Origin: Rufibacter roseus
GTDB taxonomy: Bacteria > Bacteroidota > Bacteroidia > Cytophagales > Hymenobacteraceae
Length of the DNA: 64,000 nt
Reading direction: 5' to 3'
Assembly (NCBI RefSeq): GCF_001647285.1
Contig: NZ_LRML01000001.1
Coordinates: forward strand, 1 to 64,000
Numbering within the stretch: the first letter of the stretch is position 1; each line of letters starts with the position of its first letter. The notes beneath the pieces were generated by a model. That model did no database searches, was not told the DNA's origin, and saw nothing but the letters and a program-made list of their open reading frames with translations. The translations under genes were made by a program, and so were the position numbers. Shown piece by piece: positions 54,924 to 61,082 of this stretch.

Positions 54924-56087
54924 ATGACTAACAGAACACTTCTCTCGTTGTTCCTGCTGTTACTTATTTTTTCATTGCCAGCTATGGTACTAGCACAAGT
55001 AAAATCTAGGCAAAAAAATACAGCGACAAAACAAAGGGAAATAACACTAACAAATGTGAAACAAGTTGCCAGACTTACGGGGAGCCCGTTAAACGGGGAA
55101 ACATTTCCTAGCCCAAATAGCACGGCTAAAGATTACGACGTAGGAGGAACGGATTTGGGCATCTTTTGGACAATGGACAGCTCACGTGTGGGAATCTTTT
55201 TTGGAGATACAAACGGAAGAGACTTCATAGCCGGAAAAGGAGGAGGGAATGGAAGCAATTGGCGTTCTAATGTTCTTGCTTTTTCCAATGATGTTGATTT
55301 GGAGGATGGATTAACCATTTCAAGTATGGCACTTGATACTAATGGTAAGGCAAGAGAAATATGTGCAGGTGCAAAAAATAACCCTGGGAAGTATAATACC
55401 TCAATTCCAACAGCCGCTATAAGGGCTGCAGGTGTAGATTATGTGCATTACATGAATATTTATGAATGGGCCGGAGGTAATGGAAAATGGCTCACTAACT
55501 TTTCCTCTCTATATGCTTCTTATGATCAAGGGAAAACTTGGGAGAGAAAAGAGCAAATTACCTTCAAGCCGGAAAGTAAATTCTCACAAGTCTGCTATGC
55601 GAAAAGGGATGGGATTGTTTACATGATCGGTACACAAGCAGGAAGGGGGAGTGCGGCCTTTTTAGCCCGGTTTAAGGAGAAGGATATAGAGGAAATCGGA
55701 AAATATGAATACTGGAATGGCGACTCAAAACAATGGGTAAGGAATAAGGAGCACGCTGCAACGGCTGTCATCCCAGGCCCGGTTGGAGAAGCTTCCTTGA
55801 TTTATCATGAAAAGTACGAAAGGTGGATAATTGCCTATAGTTATGACGCTGCCTATGATCCTAAAATAGGAAAGAAGATGCATGCAGTGGTTTATCGGGA
55901 TGCAAAGGAATTAAACGGTAACTGGAGTGACCTAAAAATCCTTGCCTCAGAAAAGGACTATCCTGGGTTATATTCTCCTTATTTTCATCCCTTAAAGAAT
56001 CATGGAGATAAGCTTTATTTCACTATGTCATTATGGGATCCATACAATGTTTTCTTAATGTCAACAGAGGTAAAAATCCAACCATAA
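54924..56087 (+). CDS. DUF4185-domain secreted protein
   Basis: I start at ATG 54924, where MTNRTLLSLFLLLLIFSLPAMVLAQ forms the signal peptide; GTG 54897 would add nine residues. The 387-residue product matches the DUF4185 pattern: VGGTDLGIFWTMDSSRVGIFFGDTNGRDF, GSNWRSNVLAFSNDVDLEDGLTIS, SLYASYDQGKTWERKEQI and YSPYFHPLKNHGDKLYFTMSLWDPYNVFLM, consistent with a five-bladed propeller hydrolase. Some DUF4185 proteins have been shown to be endo-D-arabinofuranosidases (CAZy GH183, from memory); whether this one shares that activity is unknown. It lies in line with the sulfatase and PHP-like genes. Confidence 0.78.
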   Translation: MTNRTLLSLFLLLLIFSLPAMVLAQVKSRQKNTATKQREITLTNVKQVARLTGSPLNGETFPSPNSTAKDYDVGGTDLGIFWTMDSSRVGIFFGDTNGRDFIAGKGGGNGSNWRSNVLAFSNDVDLEDGLTISSMALDTNGKAREICAGAKNNPGKYNTSIPTAAIRAAGVDYVHYMNIYEWAGGNGKWLTNFSSLYASYDQGKTWERKEQITFKPESKFSQVCYAKRDGIVYMIGTQAGRGSAAFLARFKEKDIEEIGKYEYWNGDSKQWVRNKEHAATAVIPGPVGEASLIYHEKYERWIIAYSYDAAYDPKIGKKMHAVVYRDAKELNGNWSDLKILASEKDYPGLYSPYFHPLKNHGDKLYFTMSLWDPYNVFLMSTEVKIQP

Positions 56088-56469
56088 GGTATCATAGAAT
56101 TGAAGAACTGAGTGGAGATTGATTACAGAAGTCATAAAATTAGATATGGTAAAGAATTGGTACCTAAACTGCACGAAACGGTTTGCTTGGGCGGGAGCAC
56201 CACAAAATGCTGGAAATACTGAAAGATTTGGATAGAAGGGGAGTCTTCATCTATATAAGCAACGTGGGTCGCACCTTACCAAACAAAAACCACGGCAGTC
56301 TTTTCACCACTAAGTTAAAATTGGGAAATGGCAACCGCTTATTGGCTGATAACCCAAATTTAGAAGTACATACCAGTTCGCTTACCTGACCTGAAGAATT
56401 AAGATTTGCAATTTTCATTTTCTAACTAATTTCTATTAAATGATTCCTTACCAAACCAAACAGGTGTTT
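56088..56469 (+). other. Intergenic stretch with one short doubtful open frame
   Basis: The interval contains a 68-codon frame (56183-56389, starting MLGREHHKMLEIL). It has no signal peptide, no recognised motif and no clear ribosome-binding site. The hydrophilic sequence could be a gene relic, but I cannot assign it. No hairpin or operator is evident. Confidence 0.35.
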
Positions 56470-58560
56470 ATGAAAGCGCAAATATTTTGCGGTTTGCTTC
56501 TATTCCTCATGTGTACTTTACGTCTACAAGCGCAGCAACTCGTAGATATCTCCCACTTCAATAAACGTAACGGGGTTAAGGTGCTGGTAGAAGGTAAGCT
56601 GATAGAAGTTAAATGGCCTGCTGGTAAGGATAGAAAGGGAAGGTTAGTACTTAATCTGGAAAAGAGCAAACCCTTGTTTAAAACCATGGGGCTGGAATTA
56701 AATGCTGATTTTAAAGAAATTGCCGCTGGACTAGATCCTGCATTCATTCTTACGGTAGGTAAAAGGACCCTGGACCCAAAAAGCGGAGGATGGGATGTGT
56801 TTTTTGATAGAGTTCCTCAGAAGCCTTTTAAAACTCAATTGGTAGCTTTTGACAAGCGTTCTGCAAGCGTAACTACTTCCGGCGCTCACACCATTATCCG
56901 TATTTCGGATATGCAGGCGAACTCATTTAAGGGGGCGCTTGAAATAACCTTATACAATGGCAGCCCCTTATTTAATGTAGCGGCTGTTATGGCTACAGAA
57001 GTTGATTCTACCGCTATTCTGTATGACGCCGGTCTGGTAAGCGAAAAACAGGTTTGGCAAAATATCTCCTGGTCCAACGTAAAGAATGTGCTTCAAACTA
57101 CTAAGGTTGTGCACGAAACTCCTGCGATAGACCAGGAGGTAAAGTACCGCACCATCATCGGGCAAAGTAATGGCGGGAGCCTTGCCTTATTTCCTCCGCC
57201 GCACCAATATTTCTACCCCCTGGACGAGGCTTTTAATCTAAAATTCACCTGGTGGGGCCAGAAGTATGGGGGCAGGATGCCTGGCTTTGGAATAGGTATT
57301 CGCCAAGATCCCTTGGGGGACAGGCGGTTTGTTCCCTGGTTCAACGCCCCCCCTAACACAAATCAGCGCCTGAATTTTTTCTGCTTGCTGGATACTGGCA
57401 GTCCTGCAGGAATCTTAGAGGAAGTGAAGAAATTTACCCACGGCGACTCCTATCTCCCGCTTCCGGGATATAAAACCATGGCCAGCCACTTCCACAATGA
57501 ATTTATTATGGATGTGGTACTAAAGGGTTTGCCTGTGCCAGAGAAGCCTGAATTTAAAGAGGTATTTGAAAAGGCCGGAGTGAATATTGTTCATCTGGGT
57601 GAGTTTCACGGACCGGGACATCCTAAGGGGCCGGATGAAGAACGATTGAGAGAGCTGCACGCACTTCACGAACAGTGTGCCCGACTTTCTGACAGTAATT
57701 TCCTTTTACTGCCGGGGGAGGAGCCCAACAACTTTTATGGCGGCCACTGGGTAAGTTTTTTTCCAAAACCAGTTAATTGGATTATGTCAAGAAAGCCAGA
57801 TATGCCTTTTGTTTCAGAGCATCCCAAGTATGGGAAAGTATATCGGATTGGGAATAAAGACGAAATGCTGAAATTACTAGAACTGGAAAACGGTCTGGCC
57901 TGGACCGCACATGCCAGAACAAAGGCCTCTACGGGGTATCCTGATGTCTATAAGGAAGAGGATTTTTTTAAATCCGACACCTATATGGGAGCAGCTTGGA
58001 AAGCTATTCCGGCAGATCTTTCTCTGCCTACTTTAAGCAAGCGTGTCCTTAACCTGCTTGACGATATGTCAAACTGGGGATTAAAAAAGCATGTGATAGC
58101 AGAGAGCGATATTTTTACTATTACGGAGCAAAACGAAATGTACGCCCATTTAAATGTCAATTATCTGCAACTTGATAAACTTCCTGACTTTGAAGATGGT
58201 TGGCAACCGGTGCTTGATGCGATGCGCCAAGGGAAGTTCTTTGTCTCAACCGGAGAGGTTTTGTTACCAGTGTTTACCGTAAATGGCAAAAAGTCCGGTG
58301 ATACGGCTAAACTTTCTTCTTCTGGTAAGACAAAAATCGTCCTTTCAGCGGACTGGACCTTCCCTTTAAATTTCGCGGAGATTGTTTCTGGTGACGGCAA
58401 GAATGTTTACCGGGAGCGGATACAATTGAACAACACCACGGCGTTCGGGAAAAAGCAGTTTAAATTTACGGCTAATCTAAAAAACCGGAAATGGGTAAGG
58501 CTTGAGTTGTGGGACATTGCGGCAAATGGTGCCTTTACGCAACAGGTTTGGCTGGAGTAG
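56470..58560 (+). CDS. Secreted PHP-like (putative metal-dependent hydrolase) protein
   Basis: I start at ATG 56470 (MKAQIFCGLLLFLMCTLRLQAQQ, a signal peptide); ATG 56440 adds ten residues in front of it. The 696-residue product has a beta-rich N-terminal half, with features such as LALFPPPHQYFYPLDEAFNLKFTWWG. A C-terminal half resembling PHP/CehA-like metal-dependent hydrolases follows. ASHFHNEF (His340, His342), NIVHLGEFHGPGHP, LLPGEEPNNFYGGHW and ENGLAWTAHARTK supply candidate metal ligands. I know no characterised member; the family is assigned from motif spacing only. It is the last gene of the large cluster and could hydrolyse a phosphoester or ester on the glycan (inference). Only weak dyads follow its stop. 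Confidence 0.6.
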   Translation: MKAQIFCGLLLFLMCTLRLQAQQLVDISHFNKRNGVKVLVEGKLIEVKWPAGKDRKGRLVLNLEKSKPLFKTMGLELNADFKEIAAGLDPAFILTVGKRTLDPKSGGWDVFFDRVPQKPFKTQLVAFDKRSASVTTSGAHTIIRISDMQANSFKGALEITLYNGSPLFNVAAVMATEVDSTAILYDAGLVSEKQVWQNISWSNVKNVLQTTKVVHETPAIDQEVKYRTIIGQSNGGSLALFPPPHQYFYPLDEAFNLKFTWWGQKYGGRMPGFGIGIRQDPLGDRRFVPWFNAPPNTNQRLNFFCLLDTGSPAGILEEVKKFTHGDSYLPLPGYKTMASHFHNEFIMDVVLKGLPVPEKPEFKEVFEKAGVNIVHLGEFHGPGHPKGPDEERLRELHALHEQCARLSDSNFLLLPGEEPNNFYGGHWVSFFPKPVNWIMSRKPDMPFVSEHPKYGKVYRIGNKDEMLKLLELENGLAWTAHARTKASTGYPDVYKEEDFFKSDTYMGAAWKAIPADLSLPTLSKRVLNLLDDMSNWGLKKHVIAESDIFTITEQNEMYAHLNVNYLQLDKLPDFEDGWQPVLDAMRQGKFFVSTGEVLLPVFTVNGKKSGDTAKLSSSGKTKIVLSADWTFPLNFAEIVSGDGKNVYRERIQLNNTTAFGKKQFKFTANLKNRKWVRLELWDIAANGAFTQQVWLE

Positions 58561-58681
58561 CTGTTTAATTATGTTCAATTTTATAACATACAGAAGAATA
58601 CCTTCTACCAAAACGATTAAAATATTCCACCTATACCGTCGCTTATATACTGATGGCTCTCTGTAAACTAATATTTTTGAC

Positions 58682-58835
58682 TGTGGTATACAATGTATGA
58701 TTGCCTAAGGAGAGATAGGAAATCTTTTTAAGAGCAAATATGAACAGCCTCAGTTTAACTCAGAAGGCATTTATGGAATAAATTTCTCTTCAGATCCACC
58801 ATTTCTTATTCCATCATACATTGTATATCACCACC
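58682..58835. mobile_element. Candidate MITE-like element, 154 bp
   Basis: Ends are imperfect inverted repeats: GTGGTATACAATGTATGAT at 58683-58701 against the reverse complement of 58813-58834, which has two extra bases. The pairing continues weakly inwards. TGAC occurs directly outside both ends (58678-58681 and 58836-58839), compatible with a 4-bp target duplication. There is no coding capacity. A long stem-loop regulatory element is the alternative. Beyond it, the 58561-59006 interval shows only AT-rich sequence before the sigma gene. Confidence 0.45.
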
Positions 58836-59006
58836 TGACAGAAGTAAAGATTTCAGGCTTCATGCTAACTTACCCAGTTGTATTTCAAAACGCAGCTAAA
58901 TCATCTTAAAAGCACACATATTTTAGAATGGCGAATTAAATAAAAAATATTTTATGGATGAAAATTTAAAATAATTTCATATAATTACAGTGCAAAAGTT
59001 CTAAAA

Positions 59007-59696
59007 ATGAAAAAAACACAATTGTTGGAGGGGGAGGCTGAGCTTTGGGATAAATTCAGAGCGGGTGAAGAAGAGGCTTTTGCACAAATTTTTTCTGTCT
59101 TTTCTGATACTCTATTTAGTTACGGTTGCCGATTACATTCTGACAAAGAATTAGTAAAGGATTGTCTGCAAGATCTTTTTGTAACTATTTGGAACAGGCG
59201 CCATGTGTTGGGCCCTACTACTTCTATTAAGTTTTACCTATTTAGAGCCATACGGAGAGATATAGCAGTCAAAGTAAAAGAAGCGACAAGAGTTTCTGTT
59301 TATAAAGAATCTGCAGATTCGGCAAAAGTGGAAACTCCTTCAGAGCATAAATTAATTGAGGCTGAAGATGAAAAACATTTACATGTTCTTTTAGAGCGGG
59401 CAGTGGGGCAATTGTCAGAGCGGCAAAAAGAAGCTATTTATCTCCGTTTTTATCAAAACATGGAGTTTGCGGATATAGCTACTTTGTTAGAGATCACACC
59501 TAGGGCTGTGTATAAACTTATCTATAGAGCGATTGATATCCTCCAGAAAAGCTTTCACAGTGTTCCCGTTAGCTCTACAACTTCTACCTTTGTTTTTCAG
59601 AGTTTTAATGAGCACTTCAAGTTTGGCAATCAAGAGCTGCATCTTGGGGCATTGCTTCACATATTTATCATAAGCGGGACTACGTTCTTCCTTTAG
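59007..59696 (+). CDS. ECF RNA polymerase sigma factor (SusC/FecR-associated type)
   Basis: The 229-residue protein has sigma region 2 (about 12-85: LWDKFRAGEEEAFAQIFSVFSDTLFSYG, VKDCLQDLFVTIWNRR) and region 4 (about 130-180: QLSERQKEAIYLRFYQNMEFADIATLLEITPRAVYKLIYRAIDIL). It belongs with the FecI-like sigma factors paired with FecR and a signalling SusC, both encoded downstream. It differs from the usual length (about 170-200) by a C-terminal tail ending in a hydrophobic segment (LHLGALLHIFIISGTTFFL, 211-229). A perfect terminator hairpin (59749-59808) separates it from fecR, so anti-sigma expression may use its own promoter. Confidence 0.92.
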   Translation: MKKTQLLEGEAELWDKFRAGEEEAFAQIFSVFSDTLFSYGCRLHSDKELVKDCLQDLFVTIWNRRHVLGPTTSIKFYLFRAIRRDIAVKVKEATRVSVYKESADSAKVETPSEHKLIEAEDEKHLHVLLERAVGQLSERQKEAIYLRFYQNMEFADIATLLEITPRAVYKLIYRAIDILQKSFHSVPVSSTTSTFVFQSFNEHFKFGNQELHLGALLHIFIISGTTFFL

Positions 59697-59748
59697 CAGG
59701 CAAGTGAGTAGAAGCTCAATTATATTCCTTTAACAGCTCATTTTCAGT

Positions 59749-59808
59749 AAAGTAAGTCCCCATTGCTATTGTGGCAGTATTGCCACAATAGCAATGGGGA
59801 CTTACTTT
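59749..59808. terminator. Perfect 28-bp hairpin after the sigma gene
   Basis: Arms 59749-59776 and 59781-59808 are exact reverse complements with loop GTAT; the 3' arm ends in a T run. It is one of the two strongest stem-loops in the window. The right arm contains TGCCACAATAGCAAT, which also occurs at 3114-3128. Confidence 0.9.
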
Positions 59809-59883
59809 TTAGCTCTTTTCTTTAAAAAAAGAAATTTGTAATGCATGCGGTTTGAAAAAAGATTAAAAATAAATCAAATCTCA

Positions 59884-59913
59884 TGGGTCACTTTGGTTTG
59901 ATCTCTCCTTTCT
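59884..59913 (+). promoter_or_regulatory. Conserved upstream block of the FecR gene
   Basis: TGGGTCACTTTGGTTT followed by CTCTCCTTTCT lies 30-60 bp before the fecR start and is repeated in diverged form at 3209-3238. Conservation at two loci suggests a promoter or binding site, perhaps recognised by the ECF sigma factor itself (inference). Confidence 0.4.
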
Positions 59914-59942
59914 TATAATAGAATAGCTTACCTATATTTTTG

Positions 59943-61025
59943 ATGGAAAGACACTACCGGACCTTGCACGATTTTGTGCTAGACCCAAGCTTCTGCAATT
60001 GGGTGTTAGGTCGAGAAGATGATGACACACTTTACTGGCAGGCCTACAAAACAGAAAATCCAGATAAAGTTGAACAAATAGAGCAGGCTAAAGCCTTGGT
60101 GCTGGCCATGGTTAGCCAAGACAACAAAACATTGCTTCCTGCTGAGAAAGCAGTGGTATGGGGAGAGATCCAACATAGAATTAGTACTTCAGAAAGTTCT
60201 GAAATAGAGACGTCTGCTCTTGTTAGAAAAATTAATCCTATTTGGAGTAAGGCTTTAAGATTGGCTGCAAGCTTTGTTGGCATTATAATGCTAAGTGTAG
60301 CCATATATTATATGGTGGTGAAGGAGCAGGGTGAGACGGTACAGTATGCCACCATTTACGGTCAAGTGAAAAGGGTTTTACTTCCTGATGGCTCAGAAGT
60401 AATCTTGAATGCTAATTCCACTTTGAGCTTTAAAAAGCCTTGGAATTCAGAATCAACAAGAGAGGTAGAGCTAAAAGGGGAAGCCTTTTTTAAGGTGAGC
60501 CGTCAGGCAAACAATCAAAAGTTCAAAGTAAAGCTACAGGATAACGTCAGCATTGAAGTACTAGGTACTCAGTTTACTGCAACGCAAAGATCGCATGTCA
60601 GCAGAGTAGTGTTGAAAGAGGGAAAAGTGAACTTCTCAATTACCAATGATATTCTGCACGGTTTATTTACGGAAACAATAAAGCAGGAAACCCTGAAACC
60701 AGGTGAACTAGCCGCATGGAACGGGCAAAGCGGTTCCCAAGCCGAGATAGAAAAAAGAACCCCAGCACATCTTGAGGTATTCGAAGCATTCCAGCACAAT
60801 AAACTCATGTTTGCTGATGCCTCTTTAATGGAGGTGGCGCGGGTTTTAGAAGATGTGTACGGGTTTGAGGTGACTTTTTCTAACAATGATTTGATGAAAA
60901 GGCGATACACTGGTTCTGTTCCACATGATAAAGTGGAGGTACTTTTTATCGCATTAGAGAAGTTGTTTGATCTGGAAATTATTCAAGCAGGTAATCAGCT
61001 GGAAATTAAAAAGGCCTTGATGTAG
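59943..61025 (+). CDS. FecR-type anti-sigma factor
   Basis: The 360-residue protein starts at ATG 59943; the TTG one codon earlier is less likely. It has a cytoplasmic N-terminal part (about 1-95, binding the sigma factor) and one membrane helix (about 98-119, LRLAASFVGIIMLSVAIYYMV). A periplasmic FecR domain follows (about 125-230: YATIYGQVKRVLLPDGSEVILNANSTLSF, GEAFFKVSR, VLGTQFTATQ), then a C-terminal DUF4974-type domain (about 285-358: LMFADASLMEVARVLEDVYGFEVTFSN). It relays the signal from the STN domain of the downstream SusC to the sigma factor. Confidence 0.95.
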   Translation: MERHYRTLHDFVLDPSFCNWVLGREDDDTLYWQAYKTENPDKVEQIEQAKALVLAMVSQDNKTLLPAEKAVVWGEIQHRISTSESSEIETSALVRKINPIWSKALRLAASFVGIIMLSVAIYYMVVKEQGETVQYATIYGQVKRVLLPDGSEVILNANSTLSFKKPWNSESTREVELKGEAFFKVSRQANNQKFKVKLQDNVSIEVLGTQFTATQRSHVSRVVLKEGKVNFSITNDILHGLFTETIKQETLKPGELAAWNGQSGSQAEIEKRTPAHLEVFEAFQHNKLMFADASLMEVARVLEDVYGFEVTFSNNDLMKRRYTGSVPHDKVEVLFIALEKLFDLEIIQAGNQLEIKKALM

Positions 61026-61082
61026 AGCAACTAATTAATTGTATGATACAACCTTTACTAACTACAAAACACTCAGTTTAAT

